Made by a program: the position numbers and the translations under genes
NCBI GenBank assembly: GCA_964345235.1
Contig: CAYFQE010000019.1
Span: forward strand, 1 to 18,856
Length of the DNA: 18,856 nucleotides
Reading direction: 5' to 3'
Source of the DNA: Scatomorpha sp964345235
GTDB taxonomy: Bacteria > Bacillota > Clostridia > Oscillospirales > Oscillospiraceae
The notes under the pieces: model-generated
Databases searched by the model: none
What the model saw: only the letters and a program-made list of their open reading frames with translations
Told to the model about the DNA's origin: nothing
Shown: in pieces, positions 1 through 6,929 of the stretch
Position numbering within the stretch: position 1 is the stretch's first letter
How the letters are laid out: each line of letters opens with the position of its first letter

Positions 1-25
1 GGCTTAGTTATAATTTATTGCAACA

Positions 26-56
26 AAAAAGACGAGCTGGAGTCGCTCGTCTTTTT
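26..56. terminator. Bidirectional intrinsic terminator downstream of the Mrp/ApbC gene
   Basis: A perfect 12-bp stem (AAAAAGACGAGC paired with GCTCGTCTTTTT) closes a 7-nt loop. It has T-runs on both strands, so it can end transcription of the minus-strand gene that stops 15 bp away and of anything arriving from the left. Confidence 0.8.
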
Positions 57-70
57 ATTTATGTTTTTAA

Positions 71-976
71 TTAAAGCTTTTCAATGAGGTCTAAAAGCGG
101 GTTCATCTCTTCCACAACTGCCTCTTCGATTCTGCCTTCGTCGGCGAGCTTTGAAAACTCGGCGTTCATGGGCAGACGGAGAGAGAGGTTTATGCCGAGG
201 CGCTCGCTCTCTTCCTCTATCTTGGATTTGCCGAATATCTCGTGCACTCCGCCGCAGTCGGGGCATTTGAAGTACGACATGTTCTCGACTATCGCAACAA
301 CCGGAAGATCGACCATTGCGGTCATGTTCACGGCCTTTTCGACTATTTCGGAAACGAGTTCCTGCGGAGTTGTGACTATAATCACGCCCTCGATAGGCAG
401 CGACTGAAACACTGTCAGAGGAACATCGCCTGTTCCGGGCGGCATATCTACAAACATATAGTCAACTTCTTCCCAAAGAACATCGGACCAAAACTGGGTG
501 ACAACGCCTCCCAAAACGGGGCCGCGCCACACAACCGGCTCGCTCGCAGAGCCCAAAAGCAGGTTCATACTCATTATCTGGGTTCCCTTCGAGCTTATCG
601 AGGGGAAGAGATAGGTCTCGGTTGCCTCGGCCGAATCTTTAAGTCCGAAAAGTCTGGGAATCGAGGGGCCTGTTATGTCGGCATCTAAAACGGCCGCCTT
701 ATAGCCTCTCGCCTGCATGCCCTTTGCGAGCAGAGCGGTAACGGTGGACTTGCCCACTCCGCCCTTGCCGCTCATGACGGCAAAAACCTTTTTAACGCTT
801 GCGCCCGCCATAAGGGGCTTTTTGAACTCGGAAAAATCTACTCCGCCGCCACCGCCCTGTGCGTGACTGCAGTTGCTGCTGCAGCTCGAGCAGTCGTGCG
901 TACAGCCTTCGAAATCCTCTCCGTGCTCGTTTTGGTGTCTCATTATGCGCTCTTCATTGTTTTTGGAAATTATCAT
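71..976 (-). CDS. Mrp/NBP35 family Fe-S cluster carrier ATPase (ApbC-like)
   Basis: This is a cytoplasmic P-loop ATPase of the Mrp/ApbC/NBP35 family, which binds and transfers Fe-S clusters to target apoproteins. The deviant Walker A motif SGKGGVGKST lies at residues 69-78, the switch region DADITGPSIPRLFG at 98-111 and the Walker B-like VDMPPGTGD at 176-184. The family CxxC cluster-binding pair is C238 and C241 (KCPDCGG). The N-terminus carries a further four-Cys cluster (C25, C29, C32, C36) followed by a Gly5 linker, recalling the ferredoxin-like N-terminus of NBP35. The start is supported by GAGAGG about 6 nt upstream; an ATG twelve codons in is the alternative. It lies 19 bp downstream of the carboxypeptidase gene on the same strand and may be cotranscribed with it. 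The family call is firm; the actual client proteins are unknown. Confidence 0.93.
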   Translation of the reverse strand: MIISKNNEERIMRHQNEHGEDFEGCTHDCSSCSSNCSHAQGGGGGVDFSEFKKPLMAGASVKKVFAVMSGKGGVGKSTVTALLAKGMQARGYKAAVLDADITGPSIPRLFGLKDSAEATETYLFPSISSKGTQIMSMNLLLGSASEPVVWRGPVLGGVVTQFWSDVLWEEVDYMFVDMPPGTGDVPLTVFQSLPIEGVIIVTTPQELVSEIVEKAVNMTAMVDLPVVAIVENMSYFKCPDCGGVHEIFGKSKIEEESERLGINLSLRLPMNAEFSKLADEGRIEEAVVEEMNPLLDLIEKL

Positions 977-995
977 AGCTTACCTCTCGTCCTTT

Positions 996-2522
996 TTATT
1001 TGTAGTTGTTGTCATTCGGAGGCCTTCTTCTCGGCCTCTGTTCGGGCTGTCTTCCGCGATTCGGCGGTCTGCCTCTTGTGTTTCGTTCGTCATATCTTAT
1101 TCTGCCCGTGTCGTCTCGGCGCATGCTCTCGGTCCTTCGCCTGAGCTCTTCCCTGCGCTGTCTTTCTCTTCTCACGGCATTTAGGTATCTTCTGTGCATT
1201 ATCCTATATCTTATTACAAGGACAACATATGCCAAAATTGCCAAAAGCAAAACCGCAAGTATAATCTTGACCCAAATTAAATCCAAGGCTCCGCCCAATG
1301 CGGCCTTTATGTATTCAATCTTGCTGAGCTCAACGCCCGCATTCGAAACCAGCGGCACGGTGCCGTAGCTGATGCCGTCACGGTAGAGCGTCACCTCGCC
1401 CAAAACCTCGCCCGCCGAAATGGGGGCCTTGAGCTTCTCTCCCTTTTCAATCGCAAAAATTCTTATATGCTTATCGAAAGTGAATACACTGAGGTCCGTA
1501 TCGGTCGGTAGCAGGGCCTTAAGTCCTGTTTGAGGTCTGAGCACGAGTTTTTCGCCCTCGGCCGCAAGCTCGACTTCGACTTCCTTTAAAAGCTCGCTTG
1601 ACGAGAGTATTTCGATATAAGAAAAGTTGTTGAAAACCCAGTCGTAGAGTTTGCGGGTATCGGTGAAATTGTCGAAAACAACGGCGCCGTTGTTGTCGCG
1701 CGCCTGTCCGCCCATAACTATAGCCATAAGATTTACGGTTTCTCTGGAGGCTGTAGAGATGAGACAGTAACCGGCAGTGCTTGTATATCCCGTTTTAACT
1801 CCTGCGGCAAACTCATAGAAGTTTCCCGGATAGTACTTGCTCTCGGAGTTTATAAGTCCGTTTGAGTTTGAAAGCTCCCTCGGTCCCGAAACATTGGTTG
1901 CGGGCACGGTGTATTTTGCCGTGTTGCAAATCTGCCTGAAAAGTTCGTTTTTAAGCGCCTCGCGGGTTATGAGATACATGTCTCTCGGCGTGGTGTAGTG
2001 CCCCTCTGCGGGAAGACCGTGGGGGTTTTTGAAGCTTGTGTCCAAACATCCCAGGGCTGTCGCCTTTGAGTTCATCTCGTTTACAAAGGCCTGAACAGTA
2101 CCGCTCACCGCTTCGGCAAGCATATTGCAGCCCTCGTTGGCAGACTCGAGCAATATGCAGTAAAGGAGATTTCGTATGCTCATTGTTTCGCCCGGAACGA
2201 TATTAGAGGTCGAGCCGTCTTCGACCATGTCTTTGAGTATTTCGCCCGATGCGGTGACATTCTGGTCGAGCGAAACGGTGCCCCTTTCAACAGCGTCTAA
2301 AACCACAAGAGCCGTCATTATCTTAGTGAGTGAAGCCGGTTCCGCCCTTCCGTCGGCCATACGGTCGATGAGGGTTCTCTCGGACTCCGTGTCGATGAGC
2401 AGTATTTTTTTACAGTTTAAGGCAGGCTCGTCCAATGCCAATGAGGAAATCGGCAAGACACCAATCAAAAGAACAAGTAGCAGAACTATGCTAATCAGGC
2501 TTTTAGGGCTTTTTTTCTTCAT
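996..2522 (-). CDS. Serine-type D-Ala-D-Ala carboxypeptidase (DacA/DacF family, peptidase S11) with C-terminal membrane anchor
   Basis: A penicillin-binding DD-carboxypeptidase that removes the terminal D-Ala from peptidoglycan stem peptides outside the membrane. The N-terminus (about residues 1-30) is a signal sequence. The three active-site motifs are present in order: SLTK with nucleophile S64 and K67, SAN at 127-129, and KTG at 243-245. A PBP5-like C-terminal beta domain follows to about residue 400. Instead of the usual amphipathic helix anchor there is a strongly hydrophobic segment (about 413-437) and then roughly 70 residues that are extremely rich in Arg and Pro, presumably cytoplasmic. 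The start has GGAG 6 nt upstream and a good promoter further up. It is transcribed divergently from the response regulator, which suggests but does not show that it is a target of that system. Confidence 0.93.
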   Translation of the reverse strand: MKKKSPKSLISIVLLLVLLIGVLPISSLALDEPALNCKKILLIDTESERTLIDRMADGRAEPASLTKIMTALVVLDAVERGTVSLDQNVTASGEILKDMVEDGSTSNIVPGETMSIRNLLYCILLESANEGCNMLAEAVSGTVQAFVNEMNSKATALGCLDTSFKNPHGLPAEGHYTTPRDMYLITREALKNELFRQICNTAKYTVPATNVSGPRELSNSNGLINSESKYYPGNFYEFAAGVKTGYTSTAGYCLISTASRETVNLMAIVMGGQARDNNGAVVFDNFTDTRKLYDWVFNNFSYIEILSSSELLKEVEVELAAEGEKLVLRPQTGLKALLPTDTDLSVFTFDKHIRIFAIEKGEKLKAPISAGEVLGEVTLYRDGISYGTVPLVSNAGVELSKIEYIKAALGGALDLIWVKIILAVLLLAILAYVVLVIRYRIMHRRYLNAVRRERQRREELRRRTESMRRDDTGRIRYDERNTRGRPPNRGRQPEQRPRRRPPNDNNYK

Positions 2523-2556
2523 TTGAAACTCCGTTTTTTAATACATTCGACATTTG

Positions 2557-2585
2557 ATTATACAAAGAATGCCGCTTAAAATCAA
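2557..2585 (-). promoter_or_regulatory. Promoter of the carboxypeptidase gene
   Basis: Read on the minus strand there is TTGATT, a 17-bp spacer and a perfect TATAAT, ending 34 bp before the start codon. A GGAG ribosome binding site follows. Confidence 0.65.
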
Positions 2586-2634
2586 TAGCGACCGAATCGC
2601 TCTCGGGCTTAAAAAATTGCTTATTCGATTTAAT

Positions 2635-2663
2635 TTGGCATAGATTTATGATAATATTATTGT
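2635..2663 (+). promoter_or_regulatory. Possible promoter of the two-component operon
   Basis: TTGGCA is followed after 17 bp by TATTGT, in a very AT-rich stretch about 35 bp before the GTG start of the response regulator. TATTAT lies just upstream and could serve as an alternative -10, so the exact element is uncertain. Confidence 0.35.
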
Positions 2664-2697
2664 AAATAAAATTTCTATCGGGAATCGAGGTGTTTTT

Positions 2698-3381
2698 GTG
2701 CGTATATTACTTGTTGACGACGAGGAGAGCTTGGTTAAAGGAATTAAATTCAATTTAGAGAACGAGGGCTATGAGGTGGATGTTTGCTACGATGGCGAGT
2801 GCGCCCTAATGAAGGCCCGCTCTCTAAGCTACGACCTCATTCTCTTGGATGTTATGATGCCGAAGCTCGACGGAATTTCGGCCTGTCAGGAGATACGCAA
2901 GTTCTCGAATGTGCCGATAGTTATGCTTACGGCCAAAAGCGAGGATGCCGACAAGCTTGTGGGCTTTGAGTCCGGCGCCGACGACTATATTTTAAAGCCT
3001 TTCAACATACTTGAGCTTAAGGCCAGAATAAGAGCGATTTTAAGGCGCAGTCAGGCGATCGAAAGCCGCAAAGATAAAGACGAGTTTTTGACTTTAAGAG
3101 CCCTGAAGATAGACCTAAAAAAACGCAAGCTCTTAAAAGACGAGCAGGAGATTGAGCTCACCGTGAGAGAGTTCGACCTTCTTGTGTTTTTGATGAAAAA
3201 TCCCGGACAGGTGTTTTCGAGAGATGCTCTTTTAACCCGTGTTTGGGGCTATGACTACATGGGGGATGTCCGCACCGTGGATGTGCATATAAGACGGCTG
3301 AGAGAAAAGCTTGAAAGCAGTCCGGGAGAGCCGGAATATATACAGACCAAGTGGGGTGTAGGATATTTTTTGGCAGAGTGA
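2698..3381 (+). CDS. OmpR/PhoB-family response regulator
   Basis: A two-component transcription factor with an N-terminal receiver domain (about 1-115) and a C-terminal winged-helix DNA-binding domain (about 130-227). The acidic pocket D7/D8, phospho-acceptor D51 (LILLDVMMP), T78 and K100 are all present, so it should be phosphorylatable. The C-terminal domain shows typical OmpR-family motifs (ELTVREFDLL, VDVHIRRLREKLE, WGVGYF). It starts at GTG behind a GAGG element. The sensor kinase gene follows immediately, and the carboxypeptidase gene is divergent. It resembles PhoP/WalR-like envelope regulators, but a specific orthologue cannot be assigned from sequence alone. Confidence 0.95.
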   Translation: MRILLVDDEESLVKGIKFNLENEGYEVDVCYDGECALMKARSLSYDLILLDVMMPKLDGISACQEIRKFSNVPIVMLTAKSEDADKLVGFESGADDYILKPFNILELKARIRAILRRSQAIESRKDKDEFLTLRALKIDLKKRKLLKDEQEIELTVREFDLLVFLMKNPGQVFSRDALLTRVWGYDYMGDVRTVDVHIRRLREKLESSPGEPEYIQTKWGVGYFLAE

Positions 3382-3469
3382 GGGTTTTAAGAAAAACGCT
3401 ACCGATAAGCTTATCGCTTTAAAGAAGCTAAGCGGCTATACTCAGTTTCGCCTCATAGGGGGCTTTGTT
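3378..3469 (+). other. Probable 5' end of the sensor kinase gene, out of frame by one base at an A5 run
   Basis: The kinase reading frame stays open for 36 codons upstream of its first usable start (TTG at 3470) and reads like a natural N-terminus (KLIALKKLSGYTQFRLIGG) that runs straight into the first membrane helix. It contains no ATG, GTG, TTG or CTG. A GTG at 3378 overlaps the regulator's TGA in the common GTGA arrangement and reads M-R-V-L-R-K up to the A5 run at 3392-3396. One extra A there, or a -1 slip of Lys-tRNA from AAA to AAA, joins this start to the kinase frame. This may be a sequence error, a real mutation or programmed slippage. What is seen is the open frame; the mechanism is inferred. 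Confidence 0.5.
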
Positions 3470-4837
3470 TTGCTGCTTATGGTTCTTTTAATCTGCCTTA
3501 ATACGATACCTCTTATGTATTTCAGAGATGTCCTTGCAGGTGAAAAGGAGCGGGCGCTCCGCGCAAAGGCCATGATGATTTCTTCTTCTTTGGCTCCGCT
3601 CAGCAAATTAAGCGGCGATTCCGTTTTGCAGGTTTTGGACATATTGGACTTGGAGCCCGATTCGCGCACTATCGTAAGCGATGAAAATGCGGTTTTGGTG
3701 TATGACAGCCTCGGCGGCTCGAGGGGCAAGCTTCTGCTCTTCCCCGAACTTCTCTCGGCTTTGGATAAAAACGAGATTTTCAGCGGCAAATACAAGGGCG
3801 GCGTGTTCTGCTCCAAGCTGGCAATACCCATTTTCTCATCCGGTAAAATTGTCGGCACCGTCTATTTGAGCGAAAAAGACGAAGAGATGTCGAAAATTAT
3901 TTCTACCATTCAGAGCAGATTTTTAATAATCTCTCTTGCCGTTTGCGCTGTTGCTGTCTTTTTGGCATTGGCCATGAGCCACGGCTACTGGAATCGCCTT
4001 AGAAACCTCAGCGCCGCCATAAGCCTTGTGCGCGACGGCGACTATGAGCACCGAATACACATAGAGGGCAGCGATGAGCTCAAGATGCTGGCGAACGAGT
4101 TTAACGAACTCACCGAGCGTCTGCAGGAAACCGATGCAGTGCGCAGGCGCTTTGTTTCGGACGCCTCGCACGAGCTTAAAACTCCCCTTTCGGCCATAAC
4201 CCTGCTCTCGGACAGCATTATACAAAACGAGGATATGGACATGGACACCCTCCGCGACTTTGTTTCAGACATAGGCAAAGAGGCAAACAGACTCTCTCGC
4301 ACCAGCGAAAAGCTTCTCTCCCTCTCGAGGCTCGACGGAGCCGTTGAAGCTCCCAAGGAAATGCTTGAGCTCGGTACTTTGATTGCTGATGTTTCGAAAA
4401 CCTTAAGGCCGCTGGCAGAAAAACGCTCTATCGAGATAAAAACCGAGTGCGAAGAGAGTCTTTATGTTTTCGAAAACTCCGACAGCCTGTTTCAGATTCT
4501 CTTTAATCTCATAGAAAACGCCCTTAAATATTCCGCCGACTCCTCCGAGGTTTTAATCAGCGCTGAGAAAATTGATAAAACAATAAAAATCTCGATTGCC
4601 GATAGGGGCATAGGCATAGCCGACGAGGAAAAGGCGCTAATCTTCGGGCGTTTCTACAGAGTGGATAAGGCCAGAAGCCGCGAGAGCGGCGGCTCGGGAC
4701 TCGGGCTTTCGATAGTTCAAAGCTCTGTCGAGGCCATGGGCGGCAGTATTGAGGTTAAAGACAATCCCGGCGGCGGGAGTATCTTCGTGCTAAGGCTCCG
4801 CACAACTGATCCCGAGAAAGAGGGGGACGGAGAATGA
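3470..4837 (+). CDS. Membrane sensor histidine kinase (HAMP, HisKA, HATPase_c)
   Basis: The partner kinase of the preceding response regulator. Residue numbers count from the TTG start given here, which has GGGGG 7 nt upstream. A first membrane helix lies at about 1-18, an extracytoplasmic sensor region at about 19-150, a second helix at about 151-168, and a HAMP linker at about 169-225. The phospho-acceptor H234 is in SHELKTPLSA. The N box has N346 and N350 (NLIENALKYS), G1 is DRGIGI at 378-383, and G2 is GGSGLGLSI at 407-415, so the catalytic core is intact. The true protein is probably about 30 residues longer at the N-terminus and blocked by a one-base frameshift. Its stop overlaps the next start as ATGA, indicating translational coupling to the lipoprotein gene. 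Confidence 0.92.
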   Translation: MLLMVLLICLNTIPLMYFRDVLAGEKERALRAKAMMISSSLAPLSKLSGDSVLQVLDILDLEPDSRTIVSDENAVLVYDSLGGSRGKLLLFPELLSALDKNEIFSGKYKGGVFCSKLAIPIFSSGKIVGTVYLSEKDEEMSKIISTIQSRFLIISLAVCAVAVFLALAMSHGYWNRLRNLSAAISLVRDGDYEHRIHIEGSDELKMLANEFNELTERLQETDAVRRRFVSDASHELKTPLSAITLLSDSIIQNEDMDMDTLRDFVSDIGKEANRLSRTSEKLLSLSRLDGAVEAPKEMLELGTLIADVSKTLRPLAEKRSIEIKTECEESLYVFENSDSLFQILFNLIENALKYSADSSEVLISAEKIDKTIKISIADRGIGIADEEKALIFGRFYRVDKARSRESGGSGLGLSIVQSSVEAMGGSIEVKDNPGGGSIFVLRLRTTDPEKEGDGE

Positions 4838-5316
4838 AAAAAACAATTTTAGTCCTCTTATGTGCGCTTCTGCTCTTCTCGCTTGCCGCCTGCGGCGATG
4901 GAGATCGCCCCAACATAGATGTTTACAGAATTAAAAAAAATCAGGATTCCGCACTGCCCTACGGGCTAATATCAGAAAATGTGATAATTGAGCCCGGCAT
5001 AAACCCTTTGAGCTTTATTATTGCGATAATAAACTCCGAGTCCGCTCAACCGGATGCCGAAAAGCCCCTGCCCGAAGGCATATATATCTCGGGCTTTGAA
5101 AAACAGGGGAAAACGCTGAAGCTAAAGCTCTCGGGAGGATTTAATAATATTAAAGGCCCGCAGAAAGCTCTTGCGGAGGCCGCTCTCATTATGACTTTTA
5201 CCGATTTTTCCGACATCGAGCTTGTTTCGATAGAAGAGGGCGGCAAGCTTATAATGAGCGCAAGAGGCAGAAATTCTATCCTCTTTGAGGATACGAGCAT
5301 AATTATAGAGAAATAG
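4834..5316 (+). CDS. Lipoprotein with a GerMN-like domain
   Basis: A secreted, membrane-anchored lipoprotein of 160 residues. The signal peptide ends in the lipobox LAAC with lipidated C20. The rest resembles a single GerMN (sporulation/germination) domain: an LPEGIYI strand, a KTLKLKLSGGF segment, an Ala-rich helix ending in ALIMTFTDF, and a VSIEEGGK strand. In this family these domains occur in GerM-type lipoproteins and in LpqB, which partners the MtrAB two-component system in Actinobacteria. The gene overlaps the end of the sensor kinase by 4 bp, so it is very likely an accessory of that kinase, possibly a modulator or an envelope ligand sensor. The domain call rests on pattern recognition only and is moderately secure. 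Confidence 0.75.
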   Translation: MKKTILVLLCALLLFSLAACGDGDRPNIDVYRIKKNQDSALPYGLISENVIIEPGINPLSFIIAIINSESAQPDAEKPLPEGIYISGFEKQGKTLKLKLSGGFNNIKGPQKALAEAALIMTFTDFSDIELVSIEEGGKLIMSARGRNSILFEDTSIIIEK

Positions 5317-5326
5317 AGGAAAAAAC

Positions 5327-6397
5327 ATGAGCAATTTAACACGCTTGCAGGAAAGGCTGATTGCCGAAAACTTAGACGGCATACTGCTTTTTGACGAGAA
5401 CAACATGCGCTGGCTTAACGGCATTCACATAAGCGACGGCGCGGTTTTGGTGACAAAAGACAGCTGCTTTTTGTTCACCGACTCGAGATACATCGAGGCG
5501 GCCGAGGCATCTCTTCCCAAAGAGATAACACCCCTCCTCTGCACGGGACAAAACCCTGTTTTAAAGCAGATTTCGGATAGAGTGGCTGAAAAAAATGTGC
5601 GCACACTCGGCATTGAGGACGATAAAATTAATTTAAGGCTCTATTTAAGTCTTAAAGAAAAGCTGGGGACCGAGCTTTTGGAAAAGGGCGCCGTCATGTC
5701 CTCGCTTCGCTCGATAAAGAGCGAGGAAGAGCTAAAAAGCTTGGAGGCCGCTCAGGACATTTCGGAGCTTGCCTTTTTTGAGCTTATAAAAAGACTTAAG
5801 CCCGGCGTGAGCGAGCTCGACATTGCCGCCGAGCTCACTTATCAGATGCTTAAGTTCGGCGCCGAGGGAAATTCCTTCCCGCCCATCTGCCTTGTCGGCC
5901 CTCGCTGCTCCCTGCCCCACGGCGTGCCCTCGGAGGCTAAGGCCGAAGCGGGACAGTTTATACTTATGGACTACGGCTGTGTTAAAAACGGCTATTGCTC
6001 CGACATGACAAGGACTGTCGCCCTCGGCGGTGTGAGCAAAGAGATGGCTCTTGTCTATGATACTGTACTTCAGGCTCAGAACGCGGGGCTCGAAAAAATA
6101 AGAGCGGGCGTGAGCGGCGCGGAGGTTCACGACGCCGCCGCCGAAGTTATAGAAAAAGCGGGCTTCGGCGATTATTTCGGTCATGGCTTCGGTCACGGAG
6201 TGGGACTTGACATACACGAGAGCCCGAACGCCTCTCCCGCAAATAAAAACCCACTGCCCGCAGGCGCCGTTATATCGGCAGAGCCGGGAATTTATATCCC
6301 CGATAAAATCGGCGTGAGGATAGAAAATGTTGTATATATCACCGAGGACGGCTACAGGCCGATAACCAAACTCGGAACAGAACTGATGATAATATAA
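5327..6397 (+). CDS. M24B family metallopeptidase, Xaa-Pro aminopeptidase type
   Basis: A cytoplasmic pita-bread-fold aminopeptidase that releases the N-terminal residue preceding proline. The N-terminal creatinase-like domain spans about 1-130, with the typical NMRWLNGIHISDGAVLV and FTDSRY segments. The catalytic domain has all five metal ligands: D215 (MDYG), D226 (SDMTRT), H290 (GHGFGHGVGLDIHE), E319 (SAEPGIYI) and E333 (RIENVV). H198 (LPHG) is the conserved substrate-site histidine. The length of 356 residues is normal for the short bacterial form. A ribosome binding site (AGGA) precedes ATG, and the gene lies 10 bp after the lipoprotein gene, so it is probably the last gene of the two-component operon. 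X-Pro dipeptidase is the alternative name for such proteins. Confidence 0.93.
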   Translation: MSNLTRLQERLIAENLDGILLFDENNMRWLNGIHISDGAVLVTKDSCFLFTDSRYIEAAEASLPKEITPLLCTGQNPVLKQISDRVAEKNVRTLGIEDDKINLRLYLSLKEKLGTELLEKGAVMSSLRSIKSEEELKSLEAAQDISELAFFELIKRLKPGVSELDIAAELTYQMLKFGAEGNSFPPICLVGPRCSLPHGVPSEAKAEAGQFILMDYGCVKNGYCSDMTRTVALGGVSKEMALVYDTVLQAQNAGLEKIRAGVSGAEVHDAAAEVIEKAGFGDYFGHGFGHGVGLDIHESPNASPANKNPLPAGAVISAEPGIYIPDKIGVRIENVVYITEDGYRPITKLGTELMII

Positions 6398-6458
6398 TCA
6401 ATCTCTGCCGCTTTTTAAACATGTTTTAAATTAAAAATAAATATTTCGGAGATTTAAA

Positions 6459-6485
6459 ATGGTGAGATTAAGAGCTTCCTTCTAA
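6459..6485 (+). CDS. Candidate 8-codon leader peptide MVRLRASF
   Basis: ATG is preceded at a 7-nt spacing by GGAG, one of the better ribosome binding sites in the window, in a region with no other gene. The peptide carries Arg-Leu-Arg at codons 3-5, the +X+ motif known to stall ribosomes in macrolide-inducible leader peptides such as that of ErmD. The stop codon lies inside the first of two competing hairpins. No gene follows on this strand before a strong terminator, so if functional it is an orphan or a remnant. It is too short for confident gene calling. Confidence 0.4.
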   Translation: MVRLRASF

Positions 6486-6515
6486 TAACATAGAAGGAAA
6501 AACCGTCCTTCTATG
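6476..6515 (+). promoter_or_regulatory. Mutually exclusive hairpins (attenuator-like)
   Basis: TTCCTTCTA at 6476-6484 can pair with TAGAAGGAA at 6491-6499 (9 bp). CATAGAAGGA at 6489-6498 can instead pair with TCCTTCTATG at 6506-6515 (10 bp). The middle arm is shared, so only one hairpin can form at a time. The first arm overlaps the end of the upstream mini-ORF, and the last arm contains the ATG of the second mini-ORF. This geometry resembles translational attenuation. Neither hairpin is followed by a U-run. Confidence 0.45.
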
Positions 6516-6539
6516 ATTCGCTTAAGAATAAAATTGTGA
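6513..6539 (+). CDS. Candidate second mini-ORF MIRLRIKL
   Basis: An 8-codon ORF whose ATG is the last three bases of the second hairpin. It repeats the Arg-Leu-Arg motif of the upstream leader with different codons for the first Arg (CGC against AGA). There is no well-spaced ribosome binding site: the nearest GGA is about 14 nt upstream and would be within the hairpin. It is supported mainly by its similarity to the first mini-ORF. Confidence 0.25.
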   Translation: MIRLRIKL

Positions 6540-6610
6540 TTTCGCATCAGTTTTCGGAATCAAAGCTCTCGCAATGCGAAAATGTTTATAACTTTTTATA
6601 CCCGAGCGAA

Positions 6611-6647
6611 AAACGGCAGTCGAGGATTACATCCTCGACTGCCGTTT
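6611..6647. terminator. Strong bidirectional terminator hairpin
   Basis: A perfect 17-bp stem (AAACGGCAGTCGAGGAT and its complement) closes a TAC loop and is followed by TTTAATATTTT on the plus strand. It sits 18 bp from the end of the minus-strand small gene and ends transcripts from both sides, including any leader RNA from 6459. Between it and the aminopeptidase stop there is no ORF other than the mini-ORFs. An inverted repeat TTTCGCAT (6540-6547) / ATGCGAAA (6574-6581) lies in that stretch. Confidence 0.8.
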
Positions 6648-6664
6648 AATATTTTCAGCTTGGC

Positions 6665-6865
6665 TCAGCTTTTTGCCACCATTGTAACCTCGACGCCGTA
6701 ATCTTTTTTCACTTCTTCAAGTATAGCCTCGACCTCGGCCTCGATATAGGCACTTTTGCGCTTGCTGACTCCGGTGAGAGCCTCTTTTAGAAACTCGGCC
6801 GCTTCCGCCTCGCGTTCACCTTTAATCTCGAATTTCACATTTTTAAAGTAGCTTATCTCTTTCAT
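6665..6865 (-). CDS. Small conserved-looking hypothetical protein (66 aa)
   Basis: I do not recognise a family. The chosen start has a near-perfect ribosome binding site (GGGAGG, 7 nt before ATG); a longer frame upstream to 6907 has no such support. The protein is soluble, with no signal or membrane segment. A beta-like start (KNVKFEIKG) is followed by two charged helices (EAEAAEFLKEAL and about residues 38-55) and a final strand (GVEVTMVAKS), giving a beta-alpha-alpha-beta outline. It follows the Gx transporter gene by 64 bp on the same strand and shares its orientation with the NusG-domain-II gene, so it may belong to that unit. Coding is likely; function is unknown. Confidence 0.7.
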   Translation of the reverse strand: MKEISYFKNVKFEIKGEREAEAAEFLKEALTGVSKRKSAYIEAEVEAILEEVKKDYGVEVTMVAKS

Positions 6866-6929
6866 TAAACATCCTCCCTTTGTTCTGTTACAAGTAGATT
6901 CTACCACGCAAGAGATTTAAAGTAAATTT

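Noticed and set aside
81..976. Open frames on the plus strand antisense to the Mrp/ApbC gene
   Set aside because: They are shadows of a real gene: no ribosome binding sites, low-complexity or Ser/Arg-rich products, no family features. The same holds for the antisense frames over the other large genes.
6582..6664. A plus-strand ORF starting at ATG 6582 running through the terminator
   Set aside because: It reads through a 17-bp perfect hairpin and into the end of the opposite gene, with no ribosome binding site.
6866..6907. A longer start for the 66-residue protein
   Set aside because: The upstream codons have no ribosome binding site of their own and cover the strong GGGAGG used by the internal ATG.
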